NCBI RefSeq assembly: GCF_002953715.1
Contig: NZ_CP025013.1
Coordinates: 620,001-684,000, forward strand
Length of the DNA stretch: 64,000 nt
Direction of reading: 5' to 3'
Origin: Rhizobium leguminosarum
GTDB lineage: Bacteria > Pseudomonadota > Alphaproteobacteria > Rhizobiales > Rhizobiaceae
Under the pieces are notes generated by a model. It was given only the letters and a program-made list of their open reading frames with translations. It was not told where the DNA came from and searched no databases. Below, one piece after another: positions 33,298 through 41,310 of the stretch. Position 1 is the first letter of the stretch, and every line of letters begins with the position of its first letter. Made by a program: the position numbers and the translations under genes.

Positions 33298-34503
33298 GTG
33301 ACCGAAGCAACGCGGGCCGTACGGCCGCTCGATGGAATAAAGGTGCTGGATCTGGCGCGCGTGCTTGCGGGGCCCTTATGCTCCGCCATGCTCGGCGATC
33401 TCGGCGCAACGGTGACTAAGATCGAAATCCCCGATCATGGCGATGATTCCCGCGCCTTCTCCCCGCATGTCGGCGGCGAGAGCAGCTATTTCATGCTGGT
33501 CAATCGCGGCAAGAAGAGCGTCACGCTCGATCTGAAGTCGGATGAGGGCCGCGAACTGCTGGTCGGATTGATCAAGCAGGCCGATATTCTCGTCGAGAAT
33601 TTCAGGCCGGGCGTGACGGCGCGTTTGGGCATCGACTACGAGGCCGTAAAAGCGCTCAATCCGCGCCTCATCTATGTCAGCATTTCCGGCTTCGGCCAGG
33701 ATGGGCCGCTTGCCCACCGTGCCGCCTACGATCACGTCGTCCAGGCGATGGGCGGCATCATGACCGTCACCGGTTGGCCGGATGGGCCGCCGACCCGCGT
33801 GGGCGATGCGATCGGCGATGTTGTCGCCGGCATCTACGGCTCCTGGGGCACGCTTGCGGCGCTACTTCAGCGCGATCGCACCGGCAAGGGCCAGCATGTC
33901 GACGTCGCCATGCTCGATTCCATCATGTCCCTGCAGATGGTCTCACTGTCGCAGATCACAGGCGGCAAGGGCGCACCTGGCCGCGTCGGCAACGCGCATC
34001 CGATCAGTGCGCCGATGGATTCCTATCAGGCTGCCGATGGCTATGTGGTCATCGCCGTTGCCAACGACGCGCTCTTTGCCCGACTGGCGCGCGCGCTCGG
34101 CAATCCGGGCCTGACCGCGGATCCCCGCTTCAAGACGGATTCGGATCGGCAAGGCCACCAGGAGGAGCTGCGAGCCATCATCGAGGCTTGGACGCGCTCC
34201 CGCTCGTTTGAGGAGGTGACGCAGCTCCTCGATGAGGCGGGCGTCCCGGCCGCGCCGATCTACGATCTCGCCCAGGCGCTCGCCACGCCGCATGCGCAGC
34301 ACCGACAGCTGTTGCATACCGTGCAGCATCGCAACGCCGGCGAATTCCAGGTCATGCCGCAGCCGGTCCGCTTCAGCGGCATTGCCTCGGGCGGAGATTA
34401 TGCAGCGCCGACCCTGGGTCAACATACGGATGCAGTCTTGAGCGATGAGCTGGGGCTGGATGGCCCTGATATCGAAAATCTCCGGTTGCGGGGAGTCATC
34501 TGA
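33298..34503 (+). CDS. CaiB/BaiF-family CoA transferase
   Basis: Class III CoA transferase of 401 residues, homologous to carnitine and formyl-CoA transferases. It has LDGIKVLDLARVLAGPLCS at the N-terminus, the NRGKKSVTLDLK segment and the catalytic Asp170 in RVGDAIGDVVAGIYG. The GTG at 33298 follows a GGAGA site; the longer frame lies inside the lyase gene. Directly after the MIO-less lyase, it is placed to activate the acrylate produced there (for example thiourocanate or an aryl acrylate) to its CoA thioester, using a donor thioester. Substrate is inferred. Confidence 0.92.
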   Translation: MTEATRAVRPLDGIKVLDLARVLAGPLCSAMLGDLGATVTKIEIPDHGDDSRAFSPHVGGESSYFMLVNRGKKSVTLDLKSDEGRELLVGLIKQADILVENFRPGVTARLGIDYEAVKALNPRLIYVSISGFGQDGPLAHRAAYDHVVQAMGGIMTVTGWPDGPPTRVGDAIGDVVAGIYGSWGTLAALLQRDRTGKGQHVDVAMLDSIMSLQMVSLSQITGGKGAPGRVGNAHPISAPMDSYQAADGYVVIAVANDALFARLARALGNPGLTADPRFKTDSDRQGHQEELRAIIEAWTRSRSFEEVTQLLDEAGVPAAPIYDLAQALATPHAQHRQLLHTVQHRNAGEFQVMPQPVRFSGIASGGDYAAPTLGQHTDAVLSDELGLDGPDIENLRLRGVI

Positions 34504-34505
34504 TC

Positions 34506-35420
34506 ATGGTGCAGGAAATGAACGACAAGACCCGCATTCGGCCGAAGGTCGCCATCCTCGGTGCGGGCACGATGGGTGCCGGCATCGCCGGCGTATTTGC
34601 AGAACAAGGCTATCCCGTCGCCATTTATTCCCGCAGCGCGGAGACACTCGACAAGGCGCGGAGCCGGATCGTCGCCATCGCTGGCGAAGCGGCCGTCACG
34701 TACACGACCTCGATGGAGGATTGCGTTGCCGGCGCCGGCATCGTCAGTGAGAATCTCGCGGAAGACGTTACGCTGAAGCAGCGCGTCTTCGGCGAGATCG
34801 AAGCCATGGCGCCGGTCGATTGCCTTTTGACGACTAATACTTCCAGCGTTCCGATCACCCTGATCGCGGCGGGGCTTGGCCGGCCGGAGCGGGTCGTCGG
34901 CATTCACTGGTTCAATCCGCCGGCCGTCATGCCGCTTGTCGAAATCGTGCGCGGCGAGAAAACGTCGGATGAGGTTGTCCAACGCGCCCGCGAACTCTGC
35001 GCGGATATCGGCAAGGAAGTGATCGAGGTGAAGACCGATATAGCGGGCTTCGTCGTCAACCGGCTGCAATATGCGATCCTGCGAGAAGCACTTCACCTCG
35101 TCGAAGTGGGTGCCGCCTCGATTGAGGATGTCGACCGGGCGGTCGAAACGACGCTTGCGCCACGCTGGTCTGCGGCGGGGCCGCTGCGGCTGATGGATCT
35201 GGCCGGTCTCGACACAGTCGAGAAAGTGTCGAGTATTCTGATGCCGGCACTGGATCGCAACGAAGCCATACCCTCCCTGGTTAGCCGGCTGTGTGAGGAG
35301 GGGGCTTTCGGAACGAAGAGTGGTCGCGGCTTTTACGACTGGACGGCTGAAGAGATCGCGGCTGCAATCGCGCGCCGCGACGATACCGTCCGCCTGCTGA
35401 CGGAAAGGCGCAAGCCATGA
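34506..35420 (+). CDS. 3-hydroxyacyl-CoA dehydrogenase
   Basis: NAD-linked dehydrogenase of 304 residues. Rossmann motif GAGTMG (19-24), the NTSSVPIT strand, and the catalytic His in GIHWFNPP are intact; the C-terminal helical domain contains FVVNRLQYAILREALHLVE. A close neighbour family is hydroxybutyryl-CoA dehydrogenase and carnitine dehydrogenase; FNPP and the domain size fit the former. It begins two bases after the CoA transferase stop and overlaps the hydratase gene. With that hydratase it forms the two middle steps of beta-oxidation. Confidence 0.92.
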   Translation: MVQEMNDKTRIRPKVAILGAGTMGAGIAGVFAEQGYPVAIYSRSAETLDKARSRIVAIAGEAAVTYTTSMEDCVAGAGIVSENLAEDVTLKQRVFGEIEAMAPVDCLLTTNTSSVPITLIAAGLGRPERVVGIHWFNPPAVMPLVEIVRGEKTSDEVVQRARELCADIGKEVIEVKTDIAGFVVNRLQYAILREALHLVEVGAASIEDVDRAVETTLAPRWSAAGPLRLMDLAGLDTVEKVSSILMPALDRNEAIPSLVSRLCEEGAFGTKSGRGFYDWTAEEIAAAIARRDDTVRLLTERRKP

Positions 35421-36193
35421 CATCATCTCTCGTCAAAACCGAGAAGCAAGACGGCTTCGCGCGCGTCATCCTCGACCGTCCGGCCAAGCGAAACGCGCTC
35501 AATATCGAGATGCTGACCGGGCTTGTCGATGCGCTACGCGATTGCCAGGCGGACCCTGGGGTGCGGGCGATCGTCATCAGCGGCAGCGAGCGTGGCTTTG
35601 CCGCCGGCGCCGATATCGGATCGCTCGCCGCTGCCAGTTCCATCGAGCTTTATACCAGCGGCTTCAGCGAGAAATGGGACGAGGTGGCGGCCATTACCAA
35701 GCCGCTCATCGCCGCGATTTCAAGCCATGCCCTTGGCGGTGGTCTTGAGCTGGCGCTGATCTGCGATATCGTCGTCGCCGATCGCACAGCGGTGCTCGGC
35801 CTTCCGGAAACCACGATCGGCACCATACCCGGCGCCGGCGGAACCCAGCGCCTGGTGCGCGCCGTCGGTAAATCCATGGCGATGGAGATGGTTCTGGCCG
35901 GGCGCAAGCTTGACGCGGAAGAGGCAAGGGCCTGCGGCCTGGTCAGCAGCATCGCCGCCGATGGCCAGACGGTGGAGGCGCATGCCTGCGCGATCGCCGA
36001 ACGGATCGCGAGGGCGGCACCGCTTGCCGTGGCGATGGCCAAGGCCGCGGTGCTCGAAAGCTTCGAAACGCCGCTGTCCGCCGGCATCCGATACGAACGC
36101 TCGCTTTCGGCCCTGATTGCGGCAAGCGACGACCGGGCGGAGGGGATGCGTGCCTTTGCCGCGAAGGAACGGCCGCAGTTCAAGGGACGATAA
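35417..36193 (+). CDS. enoyl-CoA hydratase/isomerase
   Basis: Crotonase-fold enzyme of 258 residues. The oxyanion-hole segment FAAGADIGSL, ALGGGLELALICDI and GLPETTIGTIPGAGGTQRL are all present, so both catalytic Glu residues of classical hydratases are kept (GLEL and LPET). The ATG overlaps the dehydrogenase stop by four bases. Likely reaction: hydration of the acryloyl-CoA made by the CoA transferase. No thiolase is encoded in the cluster, so the next step must come from elsewhere or be hydrolytic. Confidence 0.93.
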   Translation: MTSSLVKTEKQDGFARVILDRPAKRNALNIEMLTGLVDALRDCQADPGVRAIVISGSERGFAAGADIGSLAAASSIELYTSGFSEKWDEVAAITKPLIAAISSHALGGGLELALICDIVVADRTAVLGLPETTIGTIPGAGGTQRLVRAVGKSMAMEMVLAGRKLDAEEARACGLVSSIAADGQTVEAHACAIAERIARAAPLAVAMAKAAVLESFETPLSAGIRYERSLSALIAASDDRAEGMRAFAAKERPQFKGR

Positions 36194-36196
36194 GCC

Positions 36197-36943
36197 GTGG
36201 AGACGCCGCGCGGGCAGGATAACCACATAAGCGGTCCAGCTCCGGCAGGAAGCTTGCGAACCTACAAGGACGTCAAACAATTTATTCTCGCCTGCATCCG
36301 CAGCGGGAAATGGCCGCCGCACCACCGTGTGCCGTCCGAAAATGAACTTGTGGTATCATATGGTGTCAGCAAGACCACCGCTGAGCGCGCGTTGTACGAA
36401 CTTGCCGGCGAAGGCGTACTGTTGCGGATACCCGGGACCGGTTCGTTCGTAGCCAAGCCAAAGGGCTTCCTGGCGGTCTTCGATAGGCTCGATATTGCTG
36501 ATGATATTCGCCAGCGTGGAAAAATCCATACGGCCAATGTTATCACATTGTCTGAAAATCCAGCCAGTTTCGAGATCGGCAATGAACTCGGGGTTGAGGT
36601 CGGCTCCACCGTTTTTCATTCCGTGATCCTGCATCACAAAGACAACGTTCCGGTGCAGCTGGAAGATCGCTTCGTACTTCCGAGCGCCGTTCCTGCCTAC
36701 CTCGCGCAGGATTTCACGGAGCGCACGCCTACTTCTTATCTCCTAGAGGCCGCGCAGGGTGCCAGAAACGAATATTCCATAAGAGCGGTTTCGCCAGAGG
36801 GATGGGAACAGACGCTCCTTGCGATCCTTCCGACCAAGCCGTGTTTGTCCATCCACGTGCGCCTCACTTCAAACCGGAATGTAGTCTCGGTTGCTCGCTT
36901 GGTTTCTCCGGCTGGTCGGTACCGACTTGAAGCGATCCGTTGA
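36197..36943 (+). CDS. second GntR-family regulator, HutC subfamily
   Basis: Regulator of 248 residues beginning at GTG 36197, four bases after the hydratase stop. The GntR winged helix spans about 20-90 (VPSENELVVSYGVSKTTAERA), and the UTRA domain about 100-245 includes NVPVQLEDRFVLPSAVP. Its UTRA segment IADDIRQRGK parallels IADDIRNRGE in the first regulator at 27220, so the two are related paralogues, yet they stand at opposite ends of the cluster. One may sense the substrate and the other an intermediate. Confidence 0.9.
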   Translation: METPRGQDNHISGPAPAGSLRTYKDVKQFILACIRSGKWPPHHRVPSENELVVSYGVSKTTAERALYELAGEGVLLRIPGTGSFVAKPKGFLAVFDRLDIADDIRQRGKIHTANVITLSENPASFEIGNELGVEVGSTVFHSVILHHKDNVPVQLEDRFVLPSAVPAYLAQDFTERTPTSYLLEAAQGARNEYSIRAVSPEGWEQTLLAILPTKPCLSIHVRLTSNRNVVSVARLVSPAGRYRLEAIR

Positions 36944-36966
36944 CATGCCGCGCGAGCCTAACGACT

Positions 36967-36980
36967 AAGTTCCATAAGTA
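36967..36980 (+). repeat. AAGTTCCATAAGTA motif, copy 2
   Basis: Close relative of the motifs at 8863 and 50993, just after the end of the betaine cluster and 38 bases beyond the stop codon of an IS3-type transposase remnant. It may be part of a mobile-element end. Confidence 0.4.
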
Positions 36981-37017
36981 GGCGTTGTCCCACACGATTG
37001 AGATTGCGCTCGTCGCT

Positions 37018-37230
37018 TCAGATACATTCAAGAGCAACTAGAGGAACGAGAACGGGCGAGGGCGGTCCTAAAAGCGGCGGGCTGGTTGCGCTTCCCGAAT
37101 TCATTAGCGAGATCGGCACCTTGTTGCCGATCGCGCCATCTGGCCGAACCTCATTGTAGTCTCTACGCCAATCCTCCATCTTTTCGCGGGCATCCGCAAG
37201 GGTCAGGCACCAGTGCTGGTTCAGGCATTC
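37018..37230 (-). mobile_element. IS3-family transposase (OrfB) C-terminal remnant
   Basis: The minus strand reads ECLNQHWCLTLADAREKMED, then WRRDYNEVRPDGAIGNKVPI and SLMNSGSATSPP, the end of the DDE domain of IS3-family OrfB proteins (the final catalytic Glu region lies just upstream in complete proteins). Homology stops above 37230, and no OrfA or complete DDE core is present. The canonical Pro-His-Ser/Gly after Arg is PDG here. It marks a past transposition event between the betaine cluster and the EF-G-like gene. Confidence 0.78.
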
Positions 37231-37343
37231 GGCTCCTGCTGCTCGGCGATCGCCATTTCACTGAACACCTCTGGCGCCTTGCAGCGGTTCAGGGCATCCT
37301 ATGATGGCTGAAGATTGTGTTTATGGCAGTTGGAGGAAGGCCG

Positions 37344-39305
37344 ATGCGCTGCTTCACCGTGCTTGGACCCTCGCAGACCGGAAAATCGACAGTCGTGGAA
37401 AAGCTCGGCTCCCTGGAGGGGACGCCGAGAAAATCCAGCTCCCCTTATGGATTGAACCTCATAGAATTCACCTTCGGAAACGAGGCGTGGTGTGCACTGG
37501 ATGCGCCAGGACCCAACGAAGCGTTGGCGCACGCGCAGCACGCGCTTCTTGCCAGCGACGCCTGCATACTGTGCGTTTCATCGGCACCCGCGGAGGCTGT
37601 GCTCGCCGCGCCCTATCTGCGGATAGTCGAAGCCTCGGGGACGCCTTGCATCCTCTTCGTCAACCGGATGGACGAACCGCGAGGGCGGTTGAGGGACGTG
37701 ATCGCCGCGCTTCAAGACTACGCCAACCACACCCTTTTGCTTCGCCAGATCCCGATCCGCGAGGGGGACAGGGTCATTGGCAGTTGCGATCTGATTTCGG
37801 AACGGGCGTGGCGATACCGGGAAGGCCAGACTTCGGCGCTGATCGCAATCCCCGAAAGCACTGCAGAACGCGAGCACGAAGCGCGCACCGAGCTCCTGGA
37901 ACACCTGTCCGAATTTGATGACTGGCTTCTCGAGGAACTGATCGAGGACCGCGAGCCATCCAGTGATGCGCTCTATGCCATTTCATCACGGGTTCTAAGG
38001 GAAAATAGAATTATCCCGGTCCTGATCGGTGCTGCAATTCACGGCAACGGCATGATGAGGCTGATGAAGGCGCTTCGCCACGAGGCGCCGCCGGTAGGGG
38101 TTCTTCGGCAGCGTCTCGCTCATACGGGAATTGTCGATGAAGGCAAGCTGGTGGCCGTGAGCTTCCATGCCTATCATCGCCAGAATGTCGGCAAGACGGT
38201 GCTCGTGCGCGCACTTGGCGCGGGACTGCGGCAAGGCGCATCACTGGGCGGCTCCAGCCTCGGTGCCGTACAAAATCTCGCAAACGGGCGGTCCAATTTG
38301 GCGGTTCTGCCTGCGCCGGGGGATGTCTTCGCGACGGTCAAGTCCGACCACCTGCCCGTCCCCTCGCTGTTGGCCTCCGGTGCGGTGGTCGCCCCGCCTG
38401 AGTGGACGGAACCACCCACGCCGATGCTTGAACGGATCCTAATTCCGGGCAGCGAGCGCGATGAAAACAAACTTTCCGAAACGCTGGCGAAACTTTCCGA
38501 GACGGATCGCGGTCTGGAAGTCTTGCACGAGGAAGGCACGGGCGCTCAACTCGTCCGCGCCCAGGGGCCGGTGCATCTGCGTGATCTCTGCCGAACGCTG
38601 TCCGATGTCTTTCATATCTCCGTGACCGACCGAACGCCCAGCCCAATCTACCGCGAGACGATCACGAAACCATTGGAGGTTCATTACCGCCATCGCAAAC
38701 AGACCGGCGGTGCCGGGCAATTCGCGGATGTGAAGTTGAGCATTCACCCCAACGAGCGCGGCCAGGGCTTCACCTTTGGCGAAACCATCAAGGGCGGCGC
38801 CGTTCCGCGCAATTACATCCCTGCCGTCGAAGCGGGCGCGCGCGAAGCGATGGAGAAAGGACCGCTAGGCTTCGAAGTCATCGATGTCGGCGTAACGCTG
38901 TTAGATGGTCAGCACCATACCGTCGACAGTTCGGAACACGCCTTCCGGACTGCGTCGAAAATGGGGGTGCGACAGGCGCTTTCCGAAGGATCGACCGTGT
39001 TGATGCAGCCGGTCTTCCGCTGCGAGTTCCACATCCCGTCGGTCTATTCAGGCAGCCTTGTCCAGATCGTCTCCGCTCTCAACGGTCAGGTCCTCGGCTT
39101 CGATCGTGATGAAACCGCCAAGGGATGGGACATCTTCCGGGCGCTCGTTCCGGGTGGCGCACTTAACGATCTGGCGCGGGCGCTGCGCTCGGCGACGCAG
39201 GGCATTGGTTATTTTTTCAAGACCTTCGATCACTTCGAGGAACTATATGGCAAGGAAGCGGACGCCATTGTGAGGGCAAACGAGAAACCAGGCACCGCAC
39301 ACTAA
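37344..39305 (+). CDS. elongation factor G-like GTPase (FusA2-type paralogue)
   Basis: EF-G-like protein of 653 residues. The P-loop is GPSQTGKS (8-15), with DAPG (switch II) and VNRMD (G4) in place of the classic DTPG and NKMD. Domains II-V follow, including TPSPIYRETITKPLEVHYRH and QTGGAGQFADVKL of domain III/IV. A ribosome site GGAGGAAGG precedes the ATG at 37344, which is better than the in-frame ATG at 37317. Such shortened EF-G paralogues occur widely in Rhizobiales with unclear roles, perhaps in ribosome rescue or stress; canonical translocase activity is doubtful. Confidence 0.88.
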   Translation: MRCFTVLGPSQTGKSTVVEKLGSLEGTPRKSSSPYGLNLIEFTFGNEAWCALDAPGPNEALAHAQHALLASDACILCVSSAPAEAVLAAPYLRIVEASGTPCILFVNRMDEPRGRLRDVIAALQDYANHTLLLRQIPIREGDRVIGSCDLISERAWRYREGQTSALIAIPESTAEREHEARTELLEHLSEFDDWLLEELIEDREPSSDALYAISSRVLRENRIIPVLIGAAIHGNGMMRLMKALRHEAPPVGVLRQRLAHTGIVDEGKLVAVSFHAYHRQNVGKTVLVRALGAGLRQGASLGGSSLGAVQNLANGRSNLAVLPAPGDVFATVKSDHLPVPSLLASGAVVAPPEWTEPPTPMLERILIPGSERDENKLSETLAKLSETDRGLEVLHEEGTGAQLVRAQGPVHLRDLCRTLSDVFHISVTDRTPSPIYRETITKPLEVHYRHRKQTGGAGQFADVKLSIHPNERGQGFTFGETIKGGAVPRNYIPAVEAGAREAMEKGPLGFEVIDVGVTLLDGQHHTVDSSEHAFRTASKMGVRQALSEGSTVLMQPVFRCEFHIPSVYSGSLVQIVSALNGQVLGFDRDETAKGWDIFRALVPGGALNDLARALRSATQGIGYFFKTFDHFEELYGKEADAIVRANEKPGTAH

Positions 39306-39963
39306 AACGTTCGCGCCACTTCATGCTCGTTCACAGAGCCGGGCTCACGCCCGCCCTTACGTGCCTGGAACGTTTGCAGTGGTAGTAGCACAGGCCCGCG
39401 GTTGGGGCTTGCTTCGGGGATGATGTGCTGGGTACTTGATCAGTTCGCCGATGGCGATCATGTGGAAGTCGACCACCAGTATGCGGGCTCAAGTCGTTTG
39501 GCAAATCAACCGCGTTGCCGATTGCCAGCAGGTGAAATCCGCCGTCGGCTGGTCCGTTTTTCTCGATGAGTTTCGCTTGATCCGGTTGCTGCGTGAATTC
39601 GATTTCAAATCAGTATTTGCTCACCTGGTAATGCGTGCCTAAGGTTCGCTTCCTTTCAACTGCAATGCATTTCTTCCGTTTGTTAGAAGCTGGTCGGCTT
39701 GGGGGTGCTACACAAATTTGCTTTCGCTTCCCTCCTGATCAGGTACCCATCCGTTGAGGATCAGCCAGCTCCGTTCCGGTGACCGCCGCGGAAGCTTCAG
39801 CAGCGCCTGCGTGGCCTCTCGCCTACCTCATGCCGCAATCTGGCATGCTACCTACTTTTGGTTTCTCGTTTCAATCAGCCGCCATGTGGATTTCAAGTGG
39901 TCGCGCCTTGACTTTCAATCGGTCATGATCGTTGTTTCAAACAGTCATTAAAGGAATGTAGCT
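39306..39963. other. intergenic region with a possible decayed minus-strand frame
   Basis: No intact gene in 658 bases. The minus strand from about 39612 to 39480 is open and protein-like (PDQAKLIEKNGPADGGFHLL then AIGNAVDLPND) but has an in-frame stop just upstream and no start. A related phrase, DFHMIAIGELIKYPAHH, occurs further on in another frame, as if a duplicated, frameshifted gene had decayed. I do not recognise the family. Confidence 0.4.
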
Positions 39964-41187
39964 GTGGCGCTGTATCCAAGACTCGTTGAGCAACGTGTTG
40001 CCGACGCCATGTCAGACACGCGAGTCGTACTGATCGTCGGTCCCCGACAATCAGGAAAAACAACGTTGGCCAAGAAGATGGCCAACAAGGGGATGGAGTA
40101 TTACACGCTGGACAATGCGACGACCCTGGACGCAGCGCGACAGGATCCAGTTGGCTTTGTAAGAGGCATGGATCGCGCCATCATCGATGAAATTCAACGC
40201 GCTCCCGAGCTGTTGTTGGCCATCAAGGAAAGCGTGGATACCGACCAGCGCCCAGGGCGTTTCCTCCTGACCGGTTCAGCCAATCTAATGACGTTGCCAC
40301 GCGTGGCAGACTCGCTCGCAGGGCGCATGGAGGTCGTACGATTGCTACCGCTTGCGCAAAGCGAGATCAGGACAGCCGACAGCAGCTTCCTGCGCGACGC
40401 CTTTCAAAACGAAGCCAAGGCCGGAGAACCAATCGTCGGAGACGACCTGATGGCGGCGGTTCTGGCCGGTGGATATCCCGAGGCATTGGGCCGCAAAACC
40501 CTGAGCCGCAGACAGGACTGGTATGCGGATTATATCCAGGCGATCGTTCAACGCGACGTTCGCGATGTCGCGCAAGTCGAGCAGATTGCTCAAATGCCGC
40601 GCCTGCTACGCATTCTGGCACAGCATTCGGGACAGCTCGTGAGCTATTCCGGAATTGGCGCGGCCATCGGTATGAACCACATCACAACGCAAAAATATGT
40701 CGGCATCTTCGAGAGCCTGTTCCTCGCTCGAACCGTGCAGCCTTGGTTTTCCAACAAACTGAAACGCCTGACCAAAACACCGAAAATACATTTCCTCGGT
40801 TCTGGTCTGCTCGCGTCTCTTCGGGACCTCTCTCTCGACCGCCTGCGCGACGACAGGGGTCAGTTCGGAGCGTTGCTGGAGACTTTCGTGTTTGGGGAGA
40901 TCCTAAAACTCGCCAGCGGCGGGCATAGCCGCTTCGAGTTTTCGCATTTTCGTGACAAGCAGCAGAACGAAGTCGATATCGTCATCGAAGACAGAGGAGG
41001 GAGGGTTGTCGGTATCGAGATAAAAGCGGCAGCGTCTGTCTCGAGTTCCGATTTTTCCGGATTGCGAATTTTGGCCGAGGCATGTGGAGAACAATTTGTT
41101 TCGGGCATTGTCTTGTACGATCATAACAAGGTGATTCCATTCGGCGAACGCCTATCCGCCGTGCCAATTTCGGCGTTGTGGCATTAG
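39964..41187 (+). CDS. AAA ATPase with DUF4143 domain
   Basis: 407-residue ATPase. Residues 20-150 form an AAA_14 domain with Walker A GPRQSGKT (26-33), Walker B AIIDEIQR and sensor LLTGSANL; residues about 200-370 are DUF4143, which carries a PD-(D/E)XK nuclease-like pattern (NEVDIVIEDRGGRVVGIEIKA with the Asp and Glu-x-Lys). A GTG at 39964 starts the frame after AGGAATG. Members are common in accessory DNA; proposed roles include DNA repair and defence, none proven. It is a lone gene between two junctions. Confidence 0.9.
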   Translation: MALYPRLVEQRVADAMSDTRVVLIVGPRQSGKTTLAKKMANKGMEYYTLDNATTLDAARQDPVGFVRGMDRAIIDEIQRAPELLLAIKESVDTDQRPGRFLLTGSANLMTLPRVADSLAGRMEVVRLLPLAQSEIRTADSSFLRDAFQNEAKAGEPIVGDDLMAAVLAGGYPEALGRKTLSRRQDWYADYIQAIVQRDVRDVAQVEQIAQMPRLLRILAQHSGQLVSYSGIGAAIGMNHITTQKYVGIFESLFLARTVQPWFSNKLKRLTKTPKIHFLGSGLLASLRDLSLDRLRDDRGQFGALLETFVFGEILKLASGGHSRFEFSHFRDKQQNEVDIVIEDRGGRVVGIEIKAAASVSSSDFSGLRILAEACGEQFVSGIVLYDHNKVIPFGERLSAVPISALWH

Positions 41188-41310
41188 CGCCTGGGAATTT
41201 CGCTTCAGTCTCCAGACCCGAGGATTCCTGAAAGTTCGACGGTCTCGATGAAAATGGGCCCCAGGTTCGATTCCCTTCAAGCCGGCCATGTGGCCTACGA
41301 AGACATCGCC

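Noticed and set aside
31998..33389. 463-codon minus-strand open frame opposite the lyase
   Set aside because: Antisense frame kept open by high GC and codon bias; the plus-strand lyase has clear family motifs throughout.
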